Assembly: GCF_003722335.1 (NCBI RefSeq)
Contig: NZ_CP026100.1
Coordinates: 4,996,001 to 5,060,000 of the forward strand
Reading direction: 5' to 3'
Origin: Caulobacter flavus
GTDB lineage: Bacteria > Pseudomonadota > Alphaproteobacteria > Caulobacterales > Caulobacteraceae
Length of the DNA: 64,000 nucleotides
Shown here in pieces: positions 37,539-46,180 of the stretch. The notes under the pieces were generated by a model, which did not search any database, was not told where the DNA came from, and saw only the letters and a program-made list of their open reading frames with translations. The position numbers were made by a program, and so were the translations under genes. Positions within the stretch are counted from its first letter, which is position 1, and each line of letters starts with the position of its first letter.

Positions 37539-37970
37539 TCACCGCCCCTTCAGCAGCCGATCCCTGGCCGCGTTGAGCTGCGCCGCGAGGCCGGCGGTGC
37601 CGCCCTTGTCGGGATGGGCCAGGCGGATCAGCCGGGCGTAGGCGGCCTGGATCTCGTCGGGGCCGGCCTTGGCGTCGACGCCCAGGATCGAGCGGGCCTC
37701 GCTGGCCGACAGCTGAGCCTTGGCCGGTTCGGAGACCTTGCGGACCACCGGCCGCTGGCGGGCCGAGGTGGCGCACCACAGGCCGATCACGCCCAGGGCG
37801 ATCGCCACCGGCCACTGGCTGCGGATGCCGGTATAGGCCGCGCCCGCGAAGGCGGCGGCCGACATGACGCCCGCGCCGATGCGCCAGCCCTCGCCGGCCA
37901 GCAGCGGCTTGCGCTTGCCCCACAGCAGCCAGGCGACGACCACCGCGCCGAGGATCAGATAGAAGAGCAT
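37539..37970 (-). CDS. Membrane-anchored J-domain protein
   Basis: A 143-residue protein. Two or three hydrophobic segments (about 2-18, 33-48 and 54-67) anchor it, and the C-terminal 60 residues form a DnaJ-like domain with the HPD motif at 119-121 followed by KGG. The J-domain should stimulate an Hsp70 at the membrane, as do TIM14-like proteins. It has no Gly/Phe or zinc region. It follows mipZ by 27 bases and is probably co-transcribed with it. Confidence 0.85.
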   Translation of the reverse strand: MLFYLILGAVVVAWLLWGKRKPLLAGEGWRIGAGVMSAAAFAGAAYTGIRSQWPVAIALGVIGLWCATSARQRPVVRKVSEPAKAQLSASEARSILGVDAKAGPDEIQAAYARLIRLAHPDKGGTAGLAAQLNAARDRLLKGR

Positions 37971-37997
37971 GCGCGGACCCGCCGCCGCCCCATGGGA

Positions 37998-38834
37998 TTA
38001 CTGGGCGGCGAGCAGAGTTTCGCCCGAGAACGCGGCCAGGCCAAGCGAGTGCATCAGGGCCCGCAGCTCCTGGCGCGCGGCCAGATGCTGCAGCGACACC
38101 GGCACCGGGCGCACCTGGGTCGATAGGTCGGCGATGGTCAGGCCGAACGGGAACAGCTCGCGATAGATCACGCGGTCGCGCAGGCCAGGGCCCATGCGGA
38201 AGCCGACCCGCTTGGCCAGGGCCGTCAGGCGGTCTTCCAGGCGCTTGCGGTTGCGGGCCTCGGTAGTGGCCAGGCGGTTGCGCAGCACCACCCAGTCCAG
38301 CGGCTGGCGCTGGCCGGCCATGGCGCGGGCCTTGCGGGCCTCCCACACCGTCTGGGAATAGAGGCTGGGCTTCTGCAGCTCCATGGTCACCGGGTCGACG
38401 TGGCCCAGCATGTCGAAGTCGACGAAGCTGTCGTTCATCGGCGTGACGATCAGATCGGCCAGGCCGTGGGCCATGCGCGTGATCTGGGTATCGCCGCCGG
38501 GGGTGTCGATCAGCACGAAGTCGGCGACCTCGCGCGCGGCCAGGAACGCCTTCTCGAAGGCGGCGACCTGCTCGGCTTCGGATCCCGCGGCCAGGGCCAC
38601 GTCGTCGTCGCTGAGACGGAAGGTCTGCGGCATCGGCAGTTTGACGTCGTTGCCGGCCAGCCAGGCCGCGCGGTTCTCGCAGAACCGCATGCTGGTGCAC
38701 TGACGCAGGTCCAGGTCCATGATCGCCACCCGGGCGCCGCCGTACAGCAGCGACGTCATCAGGTGCATAGCGATGGTGGACTTGCCGGCCCCGCCCTTTT
38801 CGTTGCCGACGACGATCACGCGCGTTTCGGCCAT
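37998..38834 (-). CDS. mipZ: MipZ, division-plane positioning ATPase
   Basis: A 278-residue ParA/MinD-type ATPase. The deviant Walker A NEKGGAGKST is at 11-20, Walker A-prime-like DLDLRQ and the IDTPGGD and MNDSFVDFDMLG blocks follow, and the sequence through QVRPVPVSLQHLAARQELRALM is characteristic of Caulobacter MipZ. It forms a gradient from the pole-bound ParB complex and blocks FtsZ assembly, restricting division to mid-cell. The start at 38834 has GAAGGA upstream. GANTC sites lie in its promoter. Confidence 0.95.
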   Translation of the reverse strand: MAETRVIVVGNEKGGAGKSTIAMHLMTSLLYGGARVAIMDLDLRQCTSMRFCENRAAWLAGNDVKLPMPQTFRLSDDDVALAAGSEAEQVAAFEKAFLAAREVADFVLIDTPGGDTQITRMAHGLADLIVTPMNDSFVDFDMLGHVDPVTMELQKPSLYSQTVWEARKARAMAGQRQPLDWVVLRNRLATTEARNRKRLEDRLTALAKRVGFRMGPGLRDRVIYRELFPFGLTIADLSTQVRPVPVSLQHLAARQELRALMHSLGLAAFSGETLLAAQ

Positions 38835-38857
38835 AGGCTTCATCCTTCGTTCCACCC

Positions 38858-38949
38858 GACTCGGGCGAATCTAACCAAAATCTTAACGCGCATGAAACGC
38901 CCTGCGCGCTCCTGGCGTCAATCTTATGGCGCCCTGCGTCCACAGACTC
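38858..38949 (-). promoter_or_regulatory. GANTC methylation sites in the mipZ promoter
   Basis: GACTC (38858-38862) and GAATC (38867-38871) lie 24-37 bases upstream of the mipZ ATG, and a third GACTC is at 38945-38949. GANTC is methylated by CcrM and read by GcrA; mipZ transcription is known to depend on CcrM methylation in Caulobacter crescentus. Confidence 0.65.
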
Positions 38950-39037
38950 GGTGTCGCAGGTGGACCCGATGTCCCATATCGGCCATAAGCCGGCCGTCCG
39001 AACGCTCGTTTTTGCGTCGCAGCAGAGTTCCCCCGAC

Positions 39038-39886
39038 ATGACCCGTATCGTCCGCACCGTCGCCGAATTGCGTGAGCAGGTCCGCGCCTGGAAGGACGCG
39101 GGCGAACGGGTGGGCCTGATCCCGACCATGGGCGCGCTGCACGACGGCCACCTGTCGCTGGTCCGCCTGGCCCAGACCAAGGTCGCGCGCACCGTCGCCA
39201 GCGTGTTCGTCAACCCCAAGCAGTTCGCCCCGCACGAGGACTTCGACGCCTATCCGCGCGGCGAGGCCCGCGACGCCGAGTTGCTGGACAGCGTCGGCTG
39301 CGACCTGCTGTTCGCCCCAGGCCCCGCCGAGATGTACCCGCAGGGCTTTTCGACCACGATCAACCTGACGGGCGTATCCGAACCGCTGGAGGGCGCGGCC
39401 CGCCCGCAGTTCTTCGGCGGCGTCGCCACCGTGGTCACCAAGCTGCTGATCCAGGCGCAGCCCGACATCGCCGTGTTCGGCGAGAAGGACTACCAGCAGC
39501 TCCAGGTCATCCGCCGCGTGACCCGCGACCTTGATCTGCCCGTCGAGATCGTCGGCGCCCCCACGGCGCGGGCGCAGGACGGCCTGGCCCTCTCCTCGCG
39601 CAACGCCTACCTGTCGCCCGAAGAGCGCGCCGCCGCCGTGGCCCTGCCGAACGCCATGAAGGCCGCCATCGCCGCCGTCCAGGCCGGCGAGCGCGTCGAG
39701 ACGGCCGAGGCCGCCGGCAAGGCCGCGCTCGCGGCCGCCGGCTTCCGGCAGGTGGACTATTTCGATTTCCGCGACGCCGACGACCTGTCGCGCCTGGGTC
39801 CGGACGCCCTTCACGGCGCGAAGGCGCGCCTGCTGGCGGCCGCCTGGCTGGGCAAGACCCGCCTGATCGACAACATGGACGCCTGA
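39038..39886 (+). CDS. panC: Pantoate-beta-alanine ligase
   Basis: A 282-residue enzyme that joins pantoate and beta-alanine with ATP to give pantothenate, the precursor of CoA. Family motifs are MGALHDGH at 31-38, FVNPKQFAPHEDF, FFGGVATVVTKL, FGEKDYQQL and DGLALSSRNAYLS. The ATG at 39038 is chosen; upstream starts would add a leader with no similarity. It is divergent from mipZ. No other pan genes are nearby. Confidence 0.95.
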   Translation: MTRIVRTVAELREQVRAWKDAGERVGLIPTMGALHDGHLSLVRLAQTKVARTVASVFVNPKQFAPHEDFDAYPRGEARDAELLDSVGCDLLFAPGPAEMYPQGFSTTINLTGVSEPLEGAARPQFFGGVATVVTKLLIQAQPDIAVFGEKDYQQLQVIRRVTRDLDLPVEIVGAPTARAQDGLALSSRNAYLSPEERAAAVALPNAMKAAIAAVQAGERVETAEAAGKAALAAAGFRQVDYFDFRDADDLSRLGPDALHGAKARLLAAAWLGKTRLIDNMDA

Positions 39887-39894
39887 ACCGCGCC

Positions 39895-39984
39895 CTAGCC
39901 TTTCGCGATCAGGGCGACGCCGACGGCGATCACCATCGCCAGGAACAGCAGGCCCATGCCGAGCGCCATGTACGCCAGTCGCAT
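39895..39984 (-). CDS. Single-pass membrane microprotein (29 aa)
   Basis: The minus strand encodes MRLAYMALGMGLLFLAMVIA followed by VGVALIAKG, a 29-residue peptide with one hydrophobic segment and a basic first residue and end. GGGGAGAGCGAGG lies directly before the ATG. It ends 8 bases after the panC stop, convergent to it. The reading is supported by the ribosome site and by the membrane-segment pattern. Function unknown; such peptides often modulate larger membrane proteins. Confidence 0.55.
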   Translation of the reverse strand: MRLAYMALGMGLLFLAMVIAVGVALIAKG

Positions 39985-40049
39985 CCTCGCTCTCCCCAGA
40001 AGGTCGAGCGGGGATGATCGCATCCTTGAGTTGATGATCCGCTAAGCGA

Positions 40050-40448
40050 TCACCAGGCCCCCAGCTCCCGCAGCTGGCGAGCCAGCTCCGGCGGCATGTC
40101 GGCGGCCTCGCCCTCGGTCAGGTCGGGCGGCGCGTCCTCAGGCTTGAGATAGCGCCAGCCCTGAAACGCCCGGCGCGGCTGGGGCGCGACGCGCACGAGG
40201 TTCGGATCGACCGTCACCTCGCAGCGGGCGTTCTGCCCCTCGCCCACCGTGTCGATGGCCAGGATGGTCTGGCGGCACAGCACCTGGCCCTTGAACACGC
40301 GATAAAGCGAGCCGCCGTCGAGAATCTCGTCGATGCGCTTGGGCGTCATCCGGGTGTGCATCACCCAGGGATGACCTTCCTTGTGCCAGGCGACGAGGTC
40401 GTCGATCGTGTCGCAGCCGACGACCAGCTTGATCATGTGCAGAGCCAT
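40050..40448 (-). CDS. DUF1489 family protein
   Basis: A 132-residue protein that matches the DUF1489 family over its length: HMIKLVVGCDTIDDLVAW at the start, HTRMTPKRIDEILDGGSLYRVFKG in the middle, then RQTILAID and a final WRYL block. The family is alphaproteobacterial and of unknown function. The ATG at 40448 is chosen; a further upstream start adds nine residues. Monocistronic as far as can be seen. Confidence 0.85.
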   Translation of the reverse strand: MALHMIKLVVGCDTIDDLVAWHKEGHPWVMHTRMTPKRIDEILDGGSLYRVFKGQVLCRQTILAIDTVGEGQNARCEVTVDPNLVRVAPQPRRAFQGWRYLKPEDAPPDLTEGEAADMPPELARQLRELGAW

Positions 40449-40614
40449 GGAGCCGATGTAGCGCGCTGCGACCACCGCGCAAGCGCCGGTGTTCGCCAGC
40501 GATGTGACAACGCTATCATATAACCCCTAGGTCCGGTTCCCGACCGATGGTATCGGAGTTCCAGGGAAGAGACGGCGACCGTCGAGGACGGCGCGATTTC
40601 GGGGGAACGGGACC

Positions 40615-41916
40615 ATGACGGCGGCTGAGCTCAGCGTTGTCTTCTTTTTGCAGATGTTCGTGATCATCGCCGTCAGCCGGCTCGTCGGCTGGCTCGCGAA
40701 GAAGTATCTGGGCCAGCCTCAGGTGGTGGGCGAGATGATCGCCGGCGTGCTGCTGGGCCCGTCGCTGTTCGGCCTGCTGGCCCCCGACGTCCAGCACATG
40801 CTGTTCCCCAAGGACTCCAAGAGCGTGCTCTATGTCGGCGCCCAGCTGGGCGTGGGCCTCTACATGTTCCTGGTGGGCCTCGGCTTCCAGGCCGACCATT
40901 TCAAGAGCAACGCCAAGAGCGCGGCGGCCGTGTCGCTGTCGGGCATGGCCGCGCCGTTCCTGGTGGCCGTGGCCCTGGCCCCGTGGCTGCTGAACCTTGG
41001 CCTGTTCGGCAAGGGCATCGACACCTTCCAGGCCACGCTATTCATGGGCGCTGCGATCTCGATCACCGCCTTCCCGATGCTGGCCCGCATCATCCACGAG
41101 CGCGGCCTGTCCAGGACCCCGCTCGGCACGCTGTCGCTGTCGGCGGGCGCCATCGACGACGCCGGCGCCTGGACCGTGCTGGCCATCGTGCTGGCGACCT
41201 TCGGCGGCGGACCGGCCGTGGCGATCAAGGCCATCGTCGGCGGCCTGGTCTTCGTGACCTTCATGATCACCCTGGGCCCGAAACTGCTGGCCCCGCTGGG
41301 CCGCTGGGCCGAGCGCGAGGGCAAGGTCACGCCCAACATCCTCGGCGTCGTGGTCATGCTGTTCGCCCTGTGCGCCTGGGCGATGGACGCCGTGGGCATC
41401 CACGCGGTGTTCGGCGGCTTCATCCTGGGCACGGTGCTGCCGCGCGGCGTGCTGAGCCGCGAGGTCAAGAAGCAGCTGGAGCCGTTCGCGGTCGTGCTGC
41501 TGCTGCCGATGTTCTTCACCTTCTCGGGCCTGCACACCCAGCTGACCATGGTCAACAGCGTCAGCCTGGTCGCCGTGACCCTGGTGATCCTGGCCGGCTC
41601 GATCCTGGCCAAGGGCGGCGCCTGCTGGGCCGCCGCGCGCCTGACGGGTCAGGACAACGCCACCGCCTGCGGCATCGGCGCCCTGATGAACGCCCGCGGC
41701 CTGATGGAGCTGATCATCATCAACATCGGCCTGCAGAAGGGCATCATCGGCCCGGCGCTGTTCTCGATGCTGGTGCTGATGGCGATCATCACCACCCTGA
41801 TGGCCTCGCCGCTGTTCGAGATCCTGTACGGCAAGGCCGCGCGGGCCCGCGGCGAACTGGGGGCCCTGGACGAGAGCGAGGACGACGGGTCGGAGCTGGC
41901 GAGGCTGCCGGCCTGA
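40615..41916 (+). CDS. Monovalent cation:proton antiporter, CPA2 family
   Basis: A 433-residue inner-membrane transporter with about twelve hydrophobic segments. The family features are LVGWLAKKYLGQPQVVGEMIAG at the start, the core ITAFPMLARI and GAIDDAGAWTVLA with the paired acidic residues of the ion site, and NARGLMELIIINIGL near the end. It exchanges Na+ or K+ for protons. It lacks the C-terminal nucleotide-binding domain of KefB/KefC. The last 25 residues are acidic. Confidence 0.9.
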   Translation: MTAAELSVVFFLQMFVIIAVSRLVGWLAKKYLGQPQVVGEMIAGVLLGPSLFGLLAPDVQHMLFPKDSKSVLYVGAQLGVGLYMFLVGLGFQADHFKSNAKSAAAVSLSGMAAPFLVAVALAPWLLNLGLFGKGIDTFQATLFMGAAISITAFPMLARIIHERGLSRTPLGTLSLSAGAIDDAGAWTVLAIVLATFGGGPAVAIKAIVGGLVFVTFMITLGPKLLAPLGRWAEREGKVTPNILGVVVMLFALCAWAMDAVGIHAVFGGFILGTVLPRGVLSREVKKQLEPFAVVLLLPMFFTFSGLHTQLTMVNSVSLVAVTLVILAGSILAKGGACWAAARLTGQDNATACGIGALMNARGLMELIIINIGLQKGIIGPALFSMLVLMAIITTLMASPLFEILYGKAARARGELGALDESEDDGSELARLPA

Positions 41917-41929
41917 CCGCTACGCGGCC

Positions 41930-42011
41930 GCCTCAGTCGCTTCGCGACAGCTCCCCCAAGGGGGGAGCATCTACGCCTAGCCTATAAGATCCTCCCCTTC
42001 TGGGGGAGGTG
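41930..42011. repeat. Two intergenic hairpin repeats between convergent genes
   Basis: Units at 41930-41969 (CCGCCTCAGTCGC, TTCGCGACAGCTCCCCC, AGGGGGGAGC) and 41986-42011 (AAGATCCTCCCCTTCTGGGG). The second is the same unit type as at 4424-4672, the first resembles the right unit at 15301-15346. Confidence 0.7.
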
Positions 42012-42037
42012 ACCCAATGGGCCGGAGCGGGCGGCCT

Positions 42038-44002
42038 TCAGACCGACGCCTCCAGCCGCGCCAGCACCACGCCCTCGGCCACCTGGCCGCCGGCCACGGC
42101 CGACAGCTCGCCGACGACGCCGTCGAACGGCGCGGCCAGGGCGTGCTCCATCTTCATGGCCTCCAGCACCAGCAGGGTCTGGCCCTTGGTCACCGCCTGG
42201 CCGGCCGCGACCGCGACCGACACCACCTTGCCCGGCATCGGCGACAGGATCGCCCCGTCCGAGGCCGCGCCATGGGCGCCGCCGCCGACCTGCGGCATGA
42301 AATCGAACTCGCGCACGTCGCCGCCCTCGAACACGTACAGCGGATCGCGGCCGTAGACGCCGGGCAGCACGTCGACGTCGTCGAGCGGTCGGCCGTCCTC
42401 GACGGTGATGTCCCACGACCAGTCGTCACCGGCGCCGGTCACCAAGCCTACCCGCAGCGGCGTGCGGGCGCCGTCGATCGTCAGCGGCAGGTTCATGGCC
42501 GCGCGCGGCGCGCCCATGCGGAAGCCCAGCAGGCGCGAGGGCGCGCTGGCCCACGGGTCGGCCTTGGGCTGGTCGGCGGCCATGAAGGTCTCGAGCCGCT
42601 GGCCGATCGCCGCCAGGGTGGGGGCGTCGCTGAAGGTCCGCTCGGTAAGTTCGTCGAGACGCGCGGCGATGAAGCCGGTGTCGATCGCGCCCTCGACGAA
42701 ATCCGGATGGCTGGCGCAGGCGGCCAGGAAGGCGGCGTTGGTCTTGACGGGATAGACCTCGACCAGCTTGCAGGCCTCGGCCAAGCGATGGGCCGCGTCC
42801 TCGCGGTCGACGCCATGGGCGATCAGCTTGGCGATCATCGGATCGTAGAAGGGCGTGACCTCGCCGCCCTCCTCCACCGCGCTGTCGACGCGGACGTCGC
42901 CCTCGGGCAGGCGGAAGTGCTTCAGCGGGCCGGTCGAGGGCAGGAAGCCGGTGGCGGGGTTCTCGGCATAGAGGCGCGCCTCCATGGCCCAACCCTGCAA
43001 CTCGATCTCGTCCTGGGCCAGCGGCAAAGGTTCACCCGAGGCGACGCGCAGCTGCCATTCGACCAGGTCCTGGCCGGTGACCATCTCGGTGACTGGGTGC
43101 TCGACCTGCAGGCGGGTGTTCATCTCCATGAACCAGATGCGGTCGGCGCGCAGGCCCTCGCTGGCGTCGGCGATGAACTCCACCGTGCCGGCGCCGACAT
43201 AGCCGACGGCCTGGGCCGCCCGCACCGCCGCGCCGCAGACGGCCGCCCGCGTCTCTTCGTCCATGCCGGGGGCGGGCGCCTCCTCGATGACCTTCTGATG
43301 CCGGCGCTGCAGCGAGCAGTCGCGCTCGAACAGGTGGACGACGTCGCCGAACTGGTCGCCGAACACCTGCACCTCGATGTGGCGCGGCCGGGTGACCCAC
43401 TTCTCCAGCAGCACGCGGTCGTCGCCGAAGCTGGCGGCGGCCTCGCGGCGGCACGAGCCCAGGGCCTCGGCGAAGTCTTCGGCCCGGTCGACCTTGCGCA
43501 TGCCCTTGCCGCCGCCGCCGGCCACGGCCTTGATCAGCACCGGGAAGCCGATCTTCCCGGCTTCGGCGGCCAGCCGCTCGACCGACTGGTCGTCGCCCAG
43601 ATAGCCGGGCGTGGTCGGCACGCCGGCCTCGATCATGACCTTCTTGGCGGCGTCCTTCAGGCCCATGGCGCGGATCGCCGACGGCGGCGGACCGATCCAG
43701 ACCAATCCTGCGTCGGTCACGGCCTGGGCGAAGTCGGCGTTCTCCGACAGAAAGCCGTAGCCGGGGTGGATCGCCTCGGCGCCGGTCTGGCGCGCGGCGG
43801 CCAGGATCTTGGCCGGGTCGAGATAGCTTTCACGGGCCGGCGAGCCGCCGATCAGGATGGCCATGTCGGCCTCCATCACGAAGGGGGCGTGGCTGTCGGC
43901 CTCCGAGTGGACGGCGATCGTGCGCACGCCCATCTCGCGCGCGGTGCGGATGATCCTGCGCGCGATCTCGCCGCGATTGGCGATCAGAACCGACTCGATC
44001 AA
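42038..44002 (-). CDS. Biotin-dependent acyl-CoA carboxylase, alpha subunit
   Basis: A 654-residue fusion of biotin carboxylase and biotin carrier. The carboxylase part (1-450) has IANRGEIARRIIRTAREMG, HPGYGFLSEN, the ATP loop AVAGGGGKGM and EMNTRLQVEHPVTE. The last 75 residues are the carrier, with the biotinylated Lys in EAMKMEH. Length and order fit methylcrotonyl-CoA, propionyl-CoA or general acyl-CoA carboxylases; the substrate is set by a beta subunit not in this window. The start is TTG at 44002 with AGGAGG six bases upstream. It stands alone on its strand. Confidence 0.88.
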   Translation of the reverse strand: MIESVLIANRGEIARRIIRTAREMGVRTIAVHSEADSHAPFVMEADMAILIGGSPARESYLDPAKILAAARQTGAEAIHPGYGFLSENADFAQAVTDAGLVWIGPPPSAIRAMGLKDAAKKVMIEAGVPTTPGYLGDDQSVERLAAEAGKIGFPVLIKAVAGGGGKGMRKVDRAEDFAEALGSCRREAAASFGDDRVLLEKWVTRPRHIEVQVFGDQFGDVVHLFERDCSLQRRHQKVIEEAPAPGMDEETRAAVCGAAVRAAQAVGYVGAGTVEFIADASEGLRADRIWFMEMNTRLQVEHPVTEMVTGQDLVEWQLRVASGEPLPLAQDEIELQGWAMEARLYAENPATGFLPSTGPLKHFRLPEGDVRVDSAVEEGGEVTPFYDPMIAKLIAHGVDREDAAHRLAEACKLVEVYPVKTNAAFLAACASHPDFVEGAIDTGFIAARLDELTERTFSDAPTLAAIGQRLETFMAADQPKADPWASAPSRLLGFRMGAPRAAMNLPLTIDGARTPLRVGLVTGAGDDWSWDITVEDGRPLDDVDVLPGVYGRDPLYVFEGGDVREFDFMPQVGGGAHGAASDGAILSPMPGKVVSVAVAAGQAVTKGQTLLVLEAMKMEHALAAPFDGVVGELSAVAGGQVAEGVVLARLEASV

Positions 44003-44213
44003 CGCGTTCCTCCTCGGGACGAGGCGGTTTGGGGCCGGCCTCTGTCGCATGCTTCGTTATCGGCCGAGGTTTATGCCCTAAAACACCGATAGGCCAGCAC
44101 GACCTTTGCCGCACAGCGCGACACGGCCGCCAGCTTGCCCCCTGCCCTCGCCATTGCAAAGCGCCGCCATGTCTTTCTAGATCGCGCCTCGTACAGCGTC
44201 GCCCGGAGGAAGC

Positions 44214-45266
44214 ATGACCGTCGACCACTCACGGCGGGCCATGGCCCTGGGGGCCGCCGCCCTGGCGCTCGCGCCCGCCGCCGCCCGCGCCGAACCCACG
44301 CTGCGCCTGCCCAACATGCCGCTGCACGACCCGTTCATGGTCGCCGACAAGAAGGCCGGGCTGTATCGGCTCTATACATCGAACATCGCCCGGCTCAGCG
44401 GGACGCCCGGCCTGGGCACGATGATGTACGTCAGCCGTGACCTGGCGACCTGGGAAAACCCGCGCTGCGTATTCCAGGCCCCGCGCGACGCCTGGTTCAA
44501 GGGCGGGGCCTGGGCGCCGGAAGTCCATCAATGGCGGGGTCGCTGGTTCCTGTTCGCCACCTTCCACGACGAAGCCGCGCGCCTGCCGCCGGTGGGCAAG
44601 CGCCAGCCCTACCGGCGCGGCACGATCCTGGCCGTCGCCGACAGTCCCGAAGGTCCCTTCACCGTCGTCCGCGACGGCGAGCCGGTCGCGCCGAAGGAGC
44701 TGATGACCCTTGACGGCACCCTCTACGTCGCCCCGGACGGCAAGCCCTGGTACGTCTATTCGCGCGAGTGGCTGCAGGTCGGCGACGGGGCGATCGAGGC
44801 CCTGCCCCTGACCGACGAACTGGCCGCCGCCGGCCCGCCCCGCACGCTGTTCACCGCCAGCCAGGCGCCGTGGTCCGACGGCAAGAAGCAGCCCGAGGGC
44901 GACCTGGCCTACGTCACCGACGGCCCGCAGTTGTTCACCAGCAAGACGGGCCAGTTGCTGATGCTGTGGTCCAGCTACGACAAGGACGGCTACGTACAGA
45001 GCCAGGCCCGCTCGACGAGCGGCGCGATCGAAGGGCCGTGGGAGCAGCTGCCGCCGCTGGTCCGCCACGACAGCGGCCACGGCATGCTGTTCACGCGCTT
45101 CGACGGCCAGTTGATGATGGTCGTCCACCGCCCCTTCAAGAACGCCCGCGGCAAGCTCTACGAGATGCGCGACGTGGGGGACCGGCTGGAGATCGTCAAG
45201 CAGCGCATCGACCTGGACGGAGATCCCAACCCTCTCCCTCTCTCTCAGAGAGAGGGCGTTTCGTAA
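44214..45266 (+). CDS. Exported GH43-like five-bladed beta-propeller hydrolase
   Basis: A 350-residue protein with a Tat-type signal (HSRRAMALGAAALAL, cleavage near ARAE). The propeller shows the GH43 base in PLHDPFMVA, the WAPEVHQW block, a TLDGTLY strand and TDGPQLF where many GH43 enzymes have E-G-P, then the GHGMLF motif. The Asp in place of the usual acid Glu may be subfamily-specific or lower activity. It should act outside the cytoplasm on a sugar linkage such as arabinofuranoside or xyloside; the substrate is not fixed. It opens the glycan-use region and converges on the sulfatase operon, overlapping it by 22 bases. Confidence 0.75.
   Translation: MTVDHSRRAMALGAAALALAPAAARAEPTLRLPNMPLHDPFMVADKKAGLYRLYTSNIARLSGTPGLGTMMYVSRDLATWENPRCVFQAPRDAWFKGGAWAPEVHQWRGRWFLFATFHDEAARLPPVGKRQPYRRGTILAVADSPEGPFTVVRDGEPVAPKELMTLDGTLYVAPDGKPWYVYSREWLQVGDGAIEALPLTDELAAAGPPRTLFTASQAPWSDGKKQPEGDLAYVTDGPQLFTSKTGQLLMLWSSYDKDGYVQSQARSTSGAIEGPWEQLPPLVRHDSGHGMLFTRFDGQLMMVVHRPFKNARGKLYEMRDVGDRLEIVKQRIDLDGDPNPLPLSQREGVS
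45236..45256. repeat. CT/AG palindrome inside two convergent coding ends
   Basis: CCCTCTCTCT (45236-45245) and AGAGAGAGGG (45247-45256) form a near-perfect hairpin that lies within the 3' end of both convergent genes. It looks like a REP-type unit that became coding. Confidence 0.65.
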
Positions 45267-46180
45267 GCCACCCGGAACCCCACGTGCGAGGTCCCGATGC
45301 CCTCCTCCTGCGCCTGCCAGGCGGCGGGGCGGAAGTTGGCGCAGTAGTTGAAGGCGCAGAGGAACGAGCCGCCCTTGATCAGGCGCTCGACGCCCGAGGT
45401 CCCGGCCGGGCTGGCCGTCCACTCCCAGACGTTGCCGATCATGTCCGACAGGCCGAAGGCGTTGGGCGAGAAACAGCCGACGGGCGCCACGCCGGTGAAG
45501 TGGTCCTCGTTGCTCTGGGCCAGGGGGAAGTCGCCCTGCCAGGTGTTGGCGGTCGGCTTGCCGTCATCGTCATAGGCCCAGGCCTGGGGCGCGCGCGGAC
45601 CGGCCTGGTCGCCCCGGGCGGCGCGCTCCCACTGCGCTTCGGTCGGCAGGCGACCGCCGGCCCAGCGGGCGTAGGCGACCGCGTCGGCATAGGCCACATG
45701 CACCACCGGCTCGTCGGCGTGGGCCAGGTCGTCGGCCCCGCCGCCGTGCGGCCGCCGCCAGTTGGCGCGGGGCGTCAGCTTCCACCACTGGGCCGCGTCG
45801 TCGAGGCCGGACGCAAGATGCTCGGGCTGCACGAACACCGCCGAGGCCCCGTCCCGCTCGGCCTGGGTGACGTAACCGGTGGCGTCGACGAAGGCGGCGA
45901 ACTGGCGGTTGGTCACCTCGTGGCGATCGAGCCAGAAGCCCTCGACCGCCACCGCCCTGCCCGGCCGCCCCGGACCGTCCTCGCCCAGCGACACCTGGCC
46001 GGCCGGAACGAACGCTCGGCCCTCCTGGGCCTTTCTGGCCTTCCCAGCGCAGGCGCCCGGAGGCGCGGCGCGGATCGCCGCCACCTCGACACCGGCCGGA
46101 TCGGCGGTCGTGAAGCCGCTGCTCGCCAGGCCGGCGACCAGGGCGACCACCGCCGCCGCTCCGGGAAGGCCGCGTCGCAT
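45245..46180 (-). CDS. Exported formylglycine-generating enzyme (SUMF1 family)
   Basis: A 311-residue protein with a signal peptide (MRRGLPGAAAVVALVAG). The FGE fold is seen from FVPAG through FWLDRHEVTNRQF, WRRPHG, PVVHVAYADAVAYARW, LPTEAQWERAARG, GNVWEWTAS and GGSFLCAFNYC. Cys275 and Cys280 match the catalytic, copper-binding pair of true FGE, which oxidises a sulfatase Cys to formylglycine. Its ATG overlaps the sulfatase stop by one base, so the two are made together. The export signal is notable because modification would then have to occur outside the cytoplasm. Confidence 0.85.
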   Translation of the reverse strand: MRRGLPGAAAVVALVAGLASSGFTTADPAGVEVAAIRAAPPGACAGKARKAQEGRAFVPAGQVSLGEDGPGRPGRAVAVEGFWLDRHEVTNRQFAAFVDATGYVTQAERDGASAVFVQPEHLASGLDDAAQWWKLTPRANWRRPHGGGADDLAHADEPVVHVAYADAVAYARWAGGRLPTEAQWERAARGDQAGPRAPQAWAYDDDGKPTANTWQGDFPLAQSNEDHFTGVAPVGCFSPNAFGLSDMIGNVWEWTASPAGTSGVERLIKGGSFLCAFNYCANFRPAAWQAQEEGIGTSHVGFRVAYETPSL

